DNA of 64,000 nucleotides from Tenggerimyces flavus (GCF_016907715.1 NZ_JAFBCM010000001.1:8161420-8225419), one strand, 5' to 3'. Positions 8,338 through 16,892 are shown, counted from the stretch's first letter. Numbers and translations: made by a program. Notes: a model not told the origin generated them from the letters alone.

Positions 8338-8970
8338 ATGCGTATTGCCGAGCTGAGCCGCAGGACCGCGGTGCCGGTGCCGACGATCAAGTACTACGTA
8401 CGGGAAGGCCTGGTGCCGCGCGGCGAGCTCACCAGCCGCAACCAGGCGACGTACGACGAACGGCACGAACGGCGGATCCGCCTCGTCCGCGCGCTGATCG
8501 ACATCGGCGGCCTGTCGATCGCGACGACGCGCGACCTGCTGGGGCAGCTCGACAATCCCGAGGCCTCGGTCGACAGCCTCCTCGGCCGGACGATGCTCAA
8601 CCTGAACCCTTCGCGGGAACGGGTGGACGACGAGACCCGGGCGGACGCGGCGGCCCGGGTCCAGAAGCTCGTGCACAGCCGCGGCTGGCGGATCGACGCG
8701 CACGACCCGACGTTCGACGTGTTGATCGACCTGGTGGCGGCGATGCGCGCGCTCGGCGAGGACGACCTGCTGGAGATCCTGGACACGTACGCCGAGGCGG
8801 CGGAGAAGGTCGCGGCGATCGACCTGGCTGTCGTGTCGCGGCGCAAGGACCTCGAGTCGATCATCGACGGCGCCGTCGTGGGCACCGTCCTGGGCGGCTC
8901 GATGCTGTTGGCGCTGCGCCGGCTGGCCCATATCGATGCCTCTGGCCGGGTGTTCCGGCCCGAGTCCTAG
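8338..8970 (+). CDS. MerR-family transcriptional regulator
   Basis: 210 residues. The N-terminal MerR winged helix reads MRIAELSRRTAVPVPTIKYY then REGLVPRGELTSRNQATYDE, ending near residue 75 with RLVRALIDIGGLSIATTRDLL. The C-terminal 130 residues are a helical effector domain rich in acidic residues (LGEDDLLEILDTYAEAAEKV) without the cysteines of metal sensors, so an organic ligand is likelier. Divergent from two membrane-protein genes, which it probably controls through the dyad at 8291-8320. No Shine-Dalgarno sequence precedes the ATG. Confidence 0.93.
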   Translation: MRIAELSRRTAVPVPTIKYYVREGLVPRGELTSRNQATYDERHERRIRLVRALIDIGGLSIATTRDLLGQLDNPEASVDSLLGRTMLNLNPSRERVDDETRADAAARVQKLVHSRGWRIDAHDPTFDVLIDLVAAMRALGEDDLLEILDTYAEAAEKVAAIDLAVVSRRKDLESIIDGAVVGTVLGGSMLLALRRLAHIDASGRVFRPES

Positions 8971-9018
8971 ACTGGGTCGCGTCGGCTTGTTAGCGAGTTG
9001 TTAGAGCCCCCCGGAAAG

Positions 9019-9038
9019 CTGTCCCACATTAAGGACAG
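9019..9038. promoter_or_regulatory. Short dyad upstream of solo LuxR gene
   Basis: CTGTCC (9019-9024) and GGACAG (9033-9038) form a perfect six-base inverted repeat with an eight-base spacer, about 20 bases before the GTG start of the LuxR-type gene. LuxR-family proteins bind dyads of this size, so autoregulation is possible. Inferred from symmetry and position. Confidence 0.35.
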
Positions 9039-9059
9039 GACCAGATGGGGAGGCCGAAC

Positions 9060-9332
9060 GTGGCACTATCGCACCCGACCGAGTACGACGTTCCCCGGCT
9101 GACCAATCGCGAGCTCAGCATCCTGGAACTCGCGGCCTACGGACACTCCAACGACGAGATCGCCCACGAGTTGTACCTGAGCCGGCAGACCGTGGCGCAC
9201 CGGCTGAGCGACGCGTTCCGCAAGCTCCAGGCCCGTACCCGCGCCGACGCGATCGCCCGGGCGTACGTCTTCGGGCTGCTCGAGCCCTTCACCTGGCCGC
9301 CGCGACTGACCGGCCGGACCCACATCGACTGA
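9060..9332 (+). CDS. Solo LuxR-type HTH protein
   Basis: A 90-residue protein that is little more than one GerE/LuxR DNA-binding domain: LTNRELSILELAAYGHSNDE, then LSRQTVAHRLSDAFRKLQAR and TRADAIARAYVFGLL. There is no receiver or ligand domain. GGGGAGG seven bases before GTG 9060 supports this start; ATG 9045 would add five residues and has a weaker site. The gene stands alone, convergent with a lipoprotein gene whose stop is five bases away. Single-domain LuxR proteins can act as constitutive regulators or as partners of separate sensors; the target is unknown. Confidence 0.85.
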   Translation: MALSHPTEYDVPRLTNRELSILELAAYGHSNDEIAHELYLSRQTVAHRLSDAFRKLQARTRADAIARAYVFGLLEPFTWPPRLTGRTHID

Positions 9333-9337
9333 CCGGC

Positions 9338-10186
9338 TCAGCCGGCCAGGACGCGCTTCGCGTTCGCCACCTTGGTAGCGGTGGACTTGGTGAGGCGATC
9401 GAGTTGAACGGCGTTCTGCTCGATCGCCTTGCGCTGGTACTCGACCATCACCGCGTGCCAGGTGTCGACCAGGCCGGTGGAGTGCTTGCACCGAACGTCC
9501 GCCACCGCGGTCTTCTTCTCCAACGTGGTCGGCTTGCCCGGCACCCACTTCGGACTGTCGTTGGGCTCCCAGGGATTGGCGTACGCGAAGCCCTTCGCCT
9601 TCATGCACACCGACCACTCGCCGAACTTCGCCTTGACCCGTTGGTCGGCCTCGGCCTGGTGGTAGGTGTGCATCGTGAGCTCGTCGAGCGCATCCGGACC
9701 GAGGCCGTCGGCGCCCGCCGCGAGCTGCCGGCCTGCCTCGCCCGCGCAGCCGTCCTTGGGCACCCGACCCTTCGCGGGTCGGGGCTCTCCGCTGCTGAAG
9801 TCGATCCCGGTGAGGGTGGTGTACTCGGCCTCGGGCAGCTTCGGCTCGGGCTTCTCCGAGCCAGCCGGGATCACCGGGCCGGTGTAGCCGTCGCGGGCGG
9901 CTTCGGCCTCGTCCACCAGTCCGAAGGTCCGTTCCCTGGTGGCCCGAATGTCCCCGGCGACCGGCTCGGGCGGCTGGTAGCGATACCCGAACCGGAGCAT
10001 GCACCGTGCGGTCAGCGCGCCCTGCGCCCGTTGCATCACCAGCTCCTGGTCCTTCAACGGATAGAAGGCATCGAGTGGAAAGTCGTACCCGGATTCCTTC
10101 AAGGGAACGGACTGCCGCTCACTTCCACAACCGCTCAGACCAATCAACAGAATCCCGGCGGAGATGGCGCCGATCAGAGCTCGCAT
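9338..10186 (-). CDS. Secreted lipoprotein, unknown function
   Basis: 282 residues with a clear lipoprotein signal: MRALIGAISAGILLIGLSGC places the lipidated cysteine at residue 20 behind the lipobox LSGC. The mature part is hydrophilic and contains six or so cysteines (CMLRFGYRY, KDGCAGEAG, WSVCMKAKG, DVRCKHS), so disulphides are likely outside the cell. I recognise no domain. It resembles the many uncharacterised actinobacterial lipoproteins with a WSVCMKAKGF-type block. GGGAG six bases upstream supports ATG 10186. It follows the I36 inhibitor gene on the same strand, separated by a strong terminator-like hairpin. Confidence 0.85.
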   Translation of the reverse strand: MRALIGAISAGILLIGLSGCGSERQSVPLKESGYDFPLDAFYPLKDQELVMQRAQGALTARCMLRFGYRYQPPEPVAGDIRATRERTFGLVDEAEAARDGYTGPVIPAGSEKPEPKLPEAEYTTLTGIDFSSGEPRPAKGRVPKDGCAGEAGRQLAAGADGLGPDALDELTMHTYHQAEADQRVKAKFGEWSVCMKAKGFAYANPWEPNDSPKWVPGKPTTLEKKTAVADVRCKHSTGLVDTWHAVMVEYQRKAIEQNAVQLDRLTKSTATKVANAKRVLAG

Positions 10187-10207
10187 TGGAAACTCCCGAA
10201 GGGAAAG

Positions 10208-10239
10208 CGGGGTTGGCCGAGATTGCTCGGCCAACCCCG
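10208..10239 (-). terminator. Rho-independent-type terminator hairpin
   Basis: CGGGGTTGGCCGAG (10208-10221) pairs perfectly with CTCGGCCAACCCCG (10226-10239) around the loop ATTG. It lies seven bases beyond the stop of the I36 inhibitor gene on the minus strand, followed by CTTTCCC, and separates that gene from the downstream lipoprotein gene. Confidence 0.75.
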
Positions 10240-10245
10240 GTGAAA

Positions 10246-10719
10246 CTAGTTCCGGCAACGAGTGGAGATGGGATTGCCGGCGTAGACGAAGCAGAACGAG
10301 CTGAACTTGTCGTTCGCGACCTGTCCGTCGGTGAGCCGGTCGAGGGTCAGGTTCTGGGCTTGGTCAGTCGTGCCGCTGTTCGACGCGGCACGGTTGAAGT
10401 AGGCGCCGCCCATGCTCGCGTGTTCGAAGAACCGCACCTTCTTTCCCGCGTCGTAGTTCTTGACCGAGCTCACGGTGTCGTTCAAGGTGCAGCTCGCAGT
10501 ACAGGTGCCCGGATAGTAGGTCACCGTGTTGAAGTTCCTGGTGCTGTTTCCGGTGTCGTATCTCCCGCCTCGGAAGTCGACGGCCTGCCAGAGGCAGACC
10601 TCGCCGGACTCACATCGTCCGTTGTTGCTGACGTAGGCGTGCGCGGATCCTGCTACCCCGATGAATCCGACCAGGGACATGGCAAGTGCCCCGAGGACTG
10701 CGACGAAGCGTCGCACCAT
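10246..10719 (-). CDS. Secreted peptidase inhibitor, family I36 (SMPI-like)
   Basis: 157 residues. A Sec signal peptide MVRRFVAVLGALAMSLVGFI continues to a cleavage site after AGSAHA (about residue 28). The mature domain has GEVCLWQAVDFRGGRYD, DTVSSVKNYDAGKKVRFFEH and about six cysteines. This is the beta-gamma-crystallin-like fold of MEROPS I36 inhibitors, founded on the Streptomyces metalloproteinase inhibitor SMPI. It should be exported and either inhibit a secreted metalloprotease or act as a matrix protein. The start at 10719 has AAGGTGG just upstream. Directly divergent is a secreted metalloprotease gene, a plausible partner. Confidence 0.88.
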   Translation of the reverse strand: MVRRFVAVLGALAMSLVGFIGVAGSAHAYVSNNGRCESGEVCLWQAVDFRGGRYDTGNSTRNFNTVTYYPGTCTASCTLNDTVSSVKNYDAGKKVRFFEHASMGGAYFNRAASNSGTTDQAQNLTLDRLTDGQVANDKFSSFCFVYAGNPISTRCRN

Positions 10720-11010
10720 GACGACCACCTTTCTACGCAGGACAAGTGCGGCGAGCATGTCAAGGCGGTGGGGTGCTCCGATAGGAACGTTCGTCTACTG
10801 GTGTGGTCCAGAATGTCAGCCGGTTCGTGTTCGAACTTTTCCCTGATGAAAGGGAAGACGAAAGGCATTCCGCCAACGAGAGGGCCTTCGACAGGCGCAT
10901 TCGTCTCTGCCGCGGAGCTGCTGGCGTTTGGCCAGATCCGGGCGAACGACGAGCCCGGAGGCTCGAGGCGACTCACAATGACGAGGTCGTCGAACTGCTG
11001 GGGGGTAGGT
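10720..11010. promoter_or_regulatory. Intergenic region between inhibitor and metalloprotease
   Basis: This 291-base gap lies between the divergent inhibitor (start 10719) and protease (start 11011) genes and must hold both promoters. It is less GC-rich near 10825-10860 (TTCGAACTTTTCCCTGATGA). I see no long dyad, repeat or convincing small gene in it. The frame upstream of the protease is open but lacks codon bias, and the protease signal peptide begins at 11011. Confidence 0.5.
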
Positions 11011-13035
11011 ATGCGTACGAACAGTCGCTCACTCCTCGTGACAAGGCACCTGCGGACAGCCGTGCCCGCGCTCGTCGCGCTGAGCGTCGCCGGACTCTTG
11101 GCCGGCGGAATCGGCCAACCCGCACAGGCGGAACGGGCACCCGCGGCGGCCGCGGAACGCCAGCCGATCGACCCGCAGAACTGGGAGAACCCAGACGACA
11201 TGACGTGGGAGGACTTCCGCGCTGTCCCCGGGACCGACTGGGCCAACCCGGCGTTGACCCCCACCGTTCGCGACTTCAAGGGCGCGCTCGTCCTGCTCGA
11301 CTATCCCGACGAGGACTTCGTCGTCACCCGCCCGCCCGAGTCGACGATCTTCGGCAACCCGCAGGCCGTCGCGTCCGGCATCCCGCGCACCCAGGTGGGC
11401 AAGTTCTACGAGGACTTCCTGAACAAGCCGAACGACCTCAACCGCGGCCACACGATCAACGAGTACTGGATGGAAGACTCCGGCGGCCGCTTCGGCGTCG
11501 ACCTGACCGCGTTCGGGCCGTACCGGATGCCGTCGAAGTCCTACCAGTACGGCATCGACAACGGCTTCAACCCGGGCGCCTGCCCCGCCGGCGCACCCTG
11601 CGCGCGCAACATCCGCACCGACGGCCGCGCGGCCTGGGCGGCCGACGTCGGCGAGGGCCGCATCGACGACTTCGACTTCATCTTCTACCTCTCCGCCGGG
11701 CAGGACGAGTCGTCCACCTGGCAGGAGTTCGGCGAGATGATGTTCCAGAACAAGGAGGACGTCCCGGACGCGTGGGGCCCGCCCGACCCCAACCTGCCGA
11801 ACTGGTCGAAGACCCGCTACGTCGAATGGACGTCCTGGAAGGCCGCGTCCTCGATCTGGCCCAACGCGGGCGGCGGATCGTCAACCCAGGCTGAGAGTTC
11901 GGGGCAGTCGGTGTACGCGCACGAGTTCAGCCACATCCTCGGCATCGGCGACAACTACAACAACCCGTACGGCGTTCCGCTGCGCCGCGCGTACTCCGGC
12001 ATCTGGGGCATGCTCAGCCGCGGTACGTTCAACGGCCCCGGTGGACCGCACAGCCGGTGGCAGATCCCGCCGCAGAACGGCGCCTCGATGGGCGCGCAGC
12101 ACATGCTGCGCGACAAGCTCGACCTCGGCATCGTCGACGAGAAGAACGTCCTCCGCCTCAGCCGCCAAGCGCTGCGCAACACCGGTATCGTCGTCGGCCG
12201 CGTGACCGCGAGGTCAGCGCAGCCAGGCGCGAACGGCCTTGCTGGCATCAACATCGCGATGGACCGCGACCTCACCCGGCGCTGCATCATCACCCGCGAC
12301 GTACTGTGCGACGGCTTCAACTACAACAACTACACGCTCGAGGTCGTCGACCGGATGGGCAGCGACTCGTTCACGCCGGACAACGGAGTGCTGCTCGCGA
12401 AGACGAAGAACGTCGACTCCGCACCGTTCATCTGGGTCATCGACGCGCACCCCGAGGACATCGACGTCGTCGACTTCTACACTCCGGACGGCACACCGAA
12501 GAAGCTCACCCGCGGCGACTACCGGCAGCTGTCGGACGCCTTGTTCCACGCTGGTGCGGACTCCGGCTCGGAGTACGAGTTCGTCGACGCGGACAACCGG
12601 CTGCACTTCTACGTCATCGACGTCCACCGGACGACCGAGGGCGTGCTCTCGTACACGGTCGCGGTGAAGTCGACGTCGGGCTCCGGTCCGCAGCCTCGCG
12701 GGGTCGCACTCGGCGCGGGTGTCGCGGACGGTACGAGCTGCTCGTTCTCCCTCAGCAACACCGGGCATGCGCGCAACGTCGGCGGGCATCCGGAGGATGT
12801 CAACGCGTACTTGCGCTCGGACGTCTACCGGCTCTCGGCGAAGGTGACCGGCGCGGGATGGTCGACCTGGTTGCCGAACGAGCTCGCGACGGCCGAGGTC
12901 AGCACGTCCGTCCAGGTGTCCGCGCTCGCCACGCCGGACGCGAGCGCCGCGGCGACCGCGACGGTGCAGCTCACCGCGACGTCGGAGAGCGACAGGTCCA
13001 AGCAGGCAACGGCAACGTGCACCGTCGCACGCTGA
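11011..13035 (+). CDS. Secreted M6-like metalloprotease
   Basis: 674 residues. The signal peptide MRTNSRSLLVTRHLRTAVPA continues through a hydrophobic core to QPAQA (about residue 35). The zinc motif is HEFSHILGIGD with His304, Glu305, His308 and Asp314. Upstream blocks GALVLLDYPDEDF, INEYWMEDSGGRFGVDL and DFDFIFYLSAGQDES match immune-inhibitor-A/M6-type proteases. After the catalytic domain, the chain from about 400 carries beta-rich accessory domains ending in a Thr/Ala-rich tail. GGGGGTAGGT sits right before ATG 11011. It is divergent from the I36 inhibitor gene and ends just before a nested palindrome. The family is assigned from motifs; the substrate is unknown. Confidence 0.88.
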   Translation: MRTNSRSLLVTRHLRTAVPALVALSVAGLLAGGIGQPAQAERAPAAAAERQPIDPQNWENPDDMTWEDFRAVPGTDWANPALTPTVRDFKGALVLLDYPDEDFVVTRPPESTIFGNPQAVASGIPRTQVGKFYEDFLNKPNDLNRGHTINEYWMEDSGGRFGVDLTAFGPYRMPSKSYQYGIDNGFNPGACPAGAPCARNIRTDGRAAWAADVGEGRIDDFDFIFYLSAGQDESSTWQEFGEMMFQNKEDVPDAWGPPDPNLPNWSKTRYVEWTSWKAASSIWPNAGGGSSTQAESSGQSVYAHEFSHILGIGDNYNNPYGVPLRRAYSGIWGMLSRGTFNGPGGPHSRWQIPPQNGASMGAQHMLRDKLDLGIVDEKNVLRLSRQALRNTGIVVGRVTARSAQPGANGLAGINIAMDRDLTRRCIITRDVLCDGFNYNNYTLEVVDRMGSDSFTPDNGVLLAKTKNVDSAPFIWVIDAHPEDIDVVDFYTPDGTPKKLTRGDYRQLSDALFHAGADSGSEYEFVDADNRLHFYVIDVHRTTEGVLSYTVAVKSTSGSGPQPRGVALGAGVADGTSCSFSLSNTGHARNVGGHPEDVNAYLRSDVYRLSAKVTGAGWSTWLPNELATAEVSTSVQVSALATPDASAAATATVQLTATSESDRSKQATATCTVAR

Positions 13036-13041
13036 CCTCGG

Positions 13042-13100
13042 GTTTGAATGAAGGGCACCTTCATTCAAACCTATGGAATGAAGGTGCCCTTCATTCAAAC
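13042..13100. repeat. Nested palindromic element (two hairpins or one long stem)
   Basis: A perfect inverted repeat with 25-base arms (13042-13066 and 13076-13100) around the loop AAACCTATG. Each arm is itself nearly palindromic: GTTTGAATGAAGG/CCTTCATTCAAAC at 13042-13070 with loop GCA, and GAATGAAGG/CCTTCATTC at 13076-13096 with loop TGC. The DNA can therefore form one long stem or two short ones. It lies seven bases after the metalloprotease stop and can act as its terminator. It shares the GAATGA(A/G)GG...CC(T/C)TCATTC theme with elements at 39801-39827 and 40071-40094. Confidence 0.85.
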
Positions 13101-13106
13101 GGCGCA

Positions 13107-13517
13107 GTGGCTTGGGTGGCAGCGGTGGCGCTAGTGGTGGTTGCGGGATGCGGTGGGTCGCCCGGACCGCCCGCTGCGCCCAGCCACACCGTGCAGCTGC
13201 TCGTGCGCGACTCGAACCTGCGCGAGGTCGGCGTGGACTGCTCCGGCAGCGGCCCGTACCTCGCGTTCCACCGGACCGCGAAGTTCCGCGTGGTCGACGA
13301 CGCCGGCGACACCATGGGCGAGGGTACGTTGCCCGCCGGCACGTCCGTCCCAGCCTTGAAGGAGGATCTCGAGGTCGACCGGGTGCCGACGTTCTGCCAG
13401 TTCGAGTTCGGCGTCGCGCTGCCGGACGGCGATGCCTATCAGCTCGCCGTCGACGGGCGACGCGACCCGATTCCCCTGACCAGCAAGGGCAAAGACCTCG
13501 TGGCGGTCATCCCGTGA
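13107..13517 (+). CDS. Small lipoprotein, unknown function
   Basis: 136 residues from GTG 13107. MAWVAAVALVVVAGCGG has a lipobox VAGC with Cys15, though the N-terminus lacks the usual basic residues. The mature part HTVQLLVRDSNLREVGVDCS reads as a compact beta-rich domain with two cysteines (DCSG, FCQFEF). I do not recognise a family. The true start could be the upstream TTG at 13044, but that would translate the palindromic element, so GTG 13107 is preferred; no clear ribosome-binding site is seen for either. It is coupled to the thioredoxin-like lipoprotein by a GTGA overlap, suggesting a shared role at the outer membrane face. Confidence 0.65.
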   Translation: MAWVAAVALVVVAGCGGSPGPPAAPSHTVQLLVRDSNLREVGVDCSGSGPYLAFHRTAKFRVVDDAGDTMGEGTLPAGTSVPALKEDLEVDRVPTFCQFEFGVALPDGDAYQLAVDGRRDPIPLTSKGKDLVAVIP

Positions 13518-14014
13518 GAGTCGTGGCGTTGATCGCCTGCCTCGTTCTCGCCGGCTGCGCCACGGAGGCGCTCGAGCCGCGGGCAGCGCCCTCGAGCGCG
13601 GTCGAGGCGCCGGACTTCGAGCTCGAGCTCCTCGACGGCTCCACGATCGAGGCCTCGAGGCTGTGGCGCGAGCGGCCGGTCGTGCTCACGTTCGTCACCT
13701 CCTGGTGCACCACCTGCGAGGCGCGCGAGAACGAGATCGCCAAGCTGGCCAGGGAGTACGGCGACAACCTCACGTTCCTCGGCATCGCCGCGGCCGACGA
13801 CGCCGGCGCCCTCAAGACGTACGTCGACGACCACGGGGTCGAGTACGAGGTCGGCCTGGACGACAGCCAGGCGATCTGGCGGAAGTACGCGGTCCGCGAG
13901 CCGCCCGCGATCGTCCTCGTCGCGAAGGGCGGCAAGCTGGTCAAGGGCTGGCCGGGCGGCCTCGAGCCGGGCGAGCTCGACGCGCAGATCAAGCGATGGC
14001 TGCTCACCAGCTGA
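13514..14014 (+). CDS. TlpA/ResA-like thioredoxin-fold lipoprotein
   Basis: 166 residues. The lipobox LAGC gives Cys15, and the redox motif SWCTTC (Cys65, Cys68) follows the strand PVVLTFVTSW typical of the AhpC/TSA-Redoxin family. DDSQAIWRKYAVREPPAIVLV supplies the cis-proline segment and GWPGGLEPGELDAQIKRWL the final helix. It should act outside the membrane as a thiol-disulphide reductant or oxidant, perhaps for the cysteine-bearing lipoprotein encoded just upstream, with which it overlaps (GTGA). The CTTC motif is not the usual CxPC of ResA, so its redox potential may differ. Its 3' end overlaps the convergent hydrolase by 11 bases. Confidence 0.88.
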   Translation: MRVVALIACLVLAGCATEALEPRAAPSSAVEAPDFELELLDGSTIEASRLWRERPVVLTFVTSWCTTCEARENEIAKLAREYGDNLTFLGIAAADDAGALKTYVDDHGVEYEVGLDDSQAIWRKYAVREPPAIVLVAKGGKLVKGWPGGLEPGELDAQIKRWLLTS

Positions 14015-15590
14015 GCGCGAACAGCCCCCAGTACGCCGCGACCAGGATGATCAACCCGGAGGCGAACAGCACGCCGCCGATGTGCCACCACTGCGAACGG
14101 GACGGCCGCCACCCCTCGCGGCGGAACCGTACCAATGTCGCCGTCGTGATCACCCAGGTTGCGACCGTCACGATGCCGACGACCCGGATCGCCCACCACA
14201 GCGAGCCGGTGACGAGCCACGAGCCGACCTGGGTGTACTCGCCCTGCCGCGCGAACCCCAGCGCCACGAGCGCGGCGCTCACGAACAGCAGGCCGAAGAT
14301 CGTTCCGGCACCCCACGCGACCAACTGCCGCAGCCGACGGCGCAACGACAGCCAGCACTCCTCGTCCTCGGGCTCGCGCCGGCGGGTCCGCAGGCGGCTG
14401 CGCGCGCTCATCAACGGTCCGGCGAGATAGCCAGCCAGGACGAGACCGAACGCCATCACCAGCGCGTGGCCGCCGGTGAACAGCCACGGGTACGGCAACT
14501 GCACGCTGACCGGGATGAAGTCCGGCACCGGAGGGATCTCCGGAACGGGTCGCGTCACGTCCGTCGTCGACGGCCGAGACTGGCCGACCGACCGCGCCAC
14601 CCCTGGCAGCGCCGTGATCCAGCCGGCCATCGTCTGGACGTACCCCGCCGGCAGCGACCCCTCCTTGTCGATGCGCATCCCGTGGTTGGCGCCCTGGAAG
14701 AACCGCACGGTCAGGTGGTGGTTGCCGACCTCGTTGAGGATCTCCTTCAGCCGCGCGGCGCTCTCGACCGGCGGCACGGCGACGTCGGCGGTGCCGAAGA
14801 TCGCGAGTACGGGCTTCTTCAGCGAACGCAGCGACGGGAGCGGGTCCCAGTCGAGGAAGTTCAGCCTGGCCAGCCCGACCGCAGCGGCGGCGAGGTTGCG
14901 TGCGCCCGGAGGCGTCGCGCGGCGGCGGAGGCCCTCGGTGACGGACCAGGCCGCCTGCCGCCGAGGTGTCGTCGTGGGTGACGCGACGAGGATCGTGAAC
15001 GCGACGTTCTGGCTCATCGACGCGGCAAGCGGGACGATCCAGCCGCCCTCGCTCACGCCCCACATGCCCACCCGGTCGGGGCGCACGTCAGCACGTTTGC
15101 GCAGCGTCTCGAGCATGGTCAGCGAGTCGCGGGCGAGCAGGTTGAAGTCGCGCTTGAGGAACCCGTAGTCGACCTGGCGCTTGTCGTACGTGATCGCGAC
15201 GATCCCGTCCTCGGCCAGCCCGCGGGCCTGGCTGTGGAAGCCGGCCTGCTCCCCCGTCCCGGCACCGGAGACGAAGACCATGCCCGGATAGCGGCCGGCC
15301 TTCTTGGGCGAGAAGATCGTCGCGGTCAGGGTGGTGTCCTCGACCGGGATCCTGACCTTCTCCTCCTTGATGCCGGCGGCTCCCGGAGTGGGCTCCGGTG
15401 GTCCGGCGAGCGGCGGGTCGATGTGGTTGGGGATCCATCGCGGCGGCGTCCAGTCCGGCGAGAGCCGGCCGCCCAGGATGCCGAGGACGACGACGGTGGT
15501 CAGCGTGAGGATGACGACCGACTCGCTCCAGCGGCCACGTTGGGCAGCCGGAGGTCGCTCCGGTCCGCCGATCCGTAGCACAGTCCCCAC
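14004..15590 (-). CDS. Membrane-anchored alpha/beta hydrolase
   Basis: 528 residues. One N-terminal membrane segment (about 25-42) is followed by an extracellular alpha/beta-hydrolase domain (about 70-330). The catalytic triad is visible: nucleophile in GVSEGG (Ser180), acid in IFGTADVAVP (Asp269) and base in GANHGM (His303). The C-terminal 160 residues contain about four further membrane segments with an Arg-rich loop (SRLRTRRREPEDEE). Such fusions of a hydrolase (esterase or peptidase S9-like) with a membrane domain are uncharacterised. Start GTG 15590. It converges with the thioredoxin-like gene. Confidence 0.87.
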   Translation of the reverse strand: MGTVLRIGGPERPPAAQRGRWSESVVILTLTTVVVLGILGGRLSPDWTPPRWIPNHIDPPLAGPPEPTPGAAGIKEEKVRIPVEDTTLTATIFSPKKAGRYPGMVFVSGAGTGEQAGFHSQARGLAEDGIVAITYDKRQVDYGFLKRDFNLLARDSLTMLETLRKRADVRPDRVGMWGVSEGGWIVPLAASMSQNVAFTILVASPTTTPRRQAAWSVTEGLRRRATPPGARNLAAAAVGLARLNFLDWDPLPSLRSLKKPVLAIFGTADVAVPPVESAARLKEILNEVGNHHLTVRFFQGANHGMRIDKEGSLPAGYVQTMAGWITALPGVARSVGQSRPSTTDVTRPVPEIPPVPDFIPVSVQLPYPWLFTGGHALVMAFGLVLAGYLAGPLMSARSRLRTRRREPEDEECWLSLRRRLRQLVAWGAGTIFGLLFVSAALVALGFARQGEYTQVGSWLVTGSLWWAIRVVGIVTVATWVITTATLVRFRREGWRPSRSQWWHIGGVLFASGLIILVAAYWGLFALSW

Positions 15591-15674
15591 CCTTTCCCAC
15601 GTTGCACGCCCAAGGGACTTCTCCAGGTTACCGAGAGGTATGGACCTGCTGACCCTTTTGGAGCGTACGGAGGG

Positions 15675-16892
15675 TTACCCGGTCTCAAGCAATGAGACGA
15701 GGCGGCGGGTCAGGAATCGTCGTTCGGCGTCGGTGCCGACGAACTCGAGGGCCTCTCGGTAGTTCGCCTCCGCCTCCTCGCGGCGGCCGAGACGGGCGAG
15801 CAGGTCGGCGCGGATCGCGGGGAGCAGGTGGTAGCCCGGCAGATCGAGGCCATCGAGCAGCGCGAGCCCTTCGGCCGGGCCGTGGGCCATCGCGACCGCG
15901 ACCGCGCGGTTGAGCCCGATCACTTCGGAGGGGGCTCCGGTATACAACTCGTCGTACAGGAGGGCGATCCGTTTCCAGTCGGTCTCCGCCGCCGTCGTCG
16001 CGCGGGCGTGACAGGACGCGATCTCCGCCTGCAGCAGGTAGAAGCCGCGCGGGCCGCGGCGCTTGGCGACCGCGAGGAGCTCCAGACCGGCCGTGATCTC
16101 GTCCTGGTCCCAGCTCGATCGGTCCTGGTCCTCCAGCGTCACCAGATCGCCGGTCGTGTCGAGCCGTGCCGTCCGCCGCGAGTCCTGCAGGAGCAGCAGC
16201 GCGAGGAGCGCGAGCACCTCGGCGTCGTCCGGCATGAGGCCGGCCAGGACGCGGCCGAGCCGGATCGCCTCGGCGCAGAGGTTGCGCCGTACGAGATCCG
16301 CGCCGGAGCTGGCGGCGTACCCCTCGTTGAACAGCAGGTACAGCACCGCCAGTACGCCGGTCAGCCGGTCGGGCAGCAGGTGGGCGGGCGGCACGCGGTA
16401 CGGGATGCCGGCCGAGCGGATCTTGTGCTTGGCGCGTACCAACCGCTTGGCCATCGTCGGCTCGGGTACGACGAACGCCCGCCCGATCTCGGCGGTGGTG
16501 AGGCCCGCGAGCGTACGCAGGGTCAGGGCCACCCTCGCCTCGAGCCGCAGCGCCGGGTGGCAGCAGGTGAACATCAACCGCAGCCGGTCGTCCGGCACGC
16601 CGCTCTCGTCATCGTCTACTTCGGGTTCGTCGGGCAACAACGTCGCCACCTCGCTCAGCTTCTTGGCCTCCGTGGCCGCGCGGCGCAACCGGTCCAGCGC
16701 CCGGTTGCGCGCCACGGTGGTCAGCCACGCCCCGGGCACGCGCGGAATCCCGTCGCGAGCCCACACCTGGAGCGCCTGCGCGAACGCCTCCGAGGCGCAC
16801 TCCTCGGCCAGGTCCCAGTCGTTGGTGACCCGGATGAGCGTCGCGACGACCCGGCCCCACTCCGCCCGGAACGCGGCCTCGACCGCCTCCAC
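15675..16892 (-). CDS. ECF42-type RNA polymerase sigma factor with TPR-like C-terminal extension
   Basis: 405 residues. Sigma region 2 reads [20 protein letters not shown] and [15 protein letters not shown], and region 4 reads [20 protein letters not shown] then [14 protein letters not shown]. The remaining 220 residues form the long helical TPR-like extension ([40 protein letters not shown]) known from the ECF42 group, whose members sit next to DGPF/YCII proteins and lack a classical anti-sigma factor. GTG 16892 shares one base with the stop of the YCII gene (TAGTG). The extension is thought to regulate activity in this group. Confidence 0.92.
   Translation of the reverse strand: MEAVEAAFRAEWGRVVATLIRVTNDWDLAEECASEAFAQALQVWARDGIPRVPGAWLTTVARNRALDRLRRAATEAKKLSEVATLLPDEPEVDDDESGVPDDRLRLMFTCCHPALRLEARVALTLRTLAGLTTAEIGRAFVVPEPTMAKRLVRAKHKIRSAGIPYRVPPAHLLPDRLTGVLAVLYLLFNEGYAASSGADLVRRNLCAEAIRLGRVLAGLMPDDAEVLALLALLLLQDSRRTARLDTTGDLVTLEDQDRSSWDQDEITAGLELLAVAKRRGPRGFYLLQAEIASCHARATTAAETDWKRIALLYDELYTGAPSEVIGLNRAVAVAMAHGPAEGLALLDGLDLPGYHLLPAIRADLLARLGRREEAEANYREALEFVGTDAERRFLTRRLVSLLETG

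Noticed and set aside
10006-11010. Upstream part of the open frame leading into the metalloprotease
   Set aside because: The signal peptide and ribosome-binding site begin at 11011; the upstream residues overlap the inhibitor and lipoprotein genes on the other strand.
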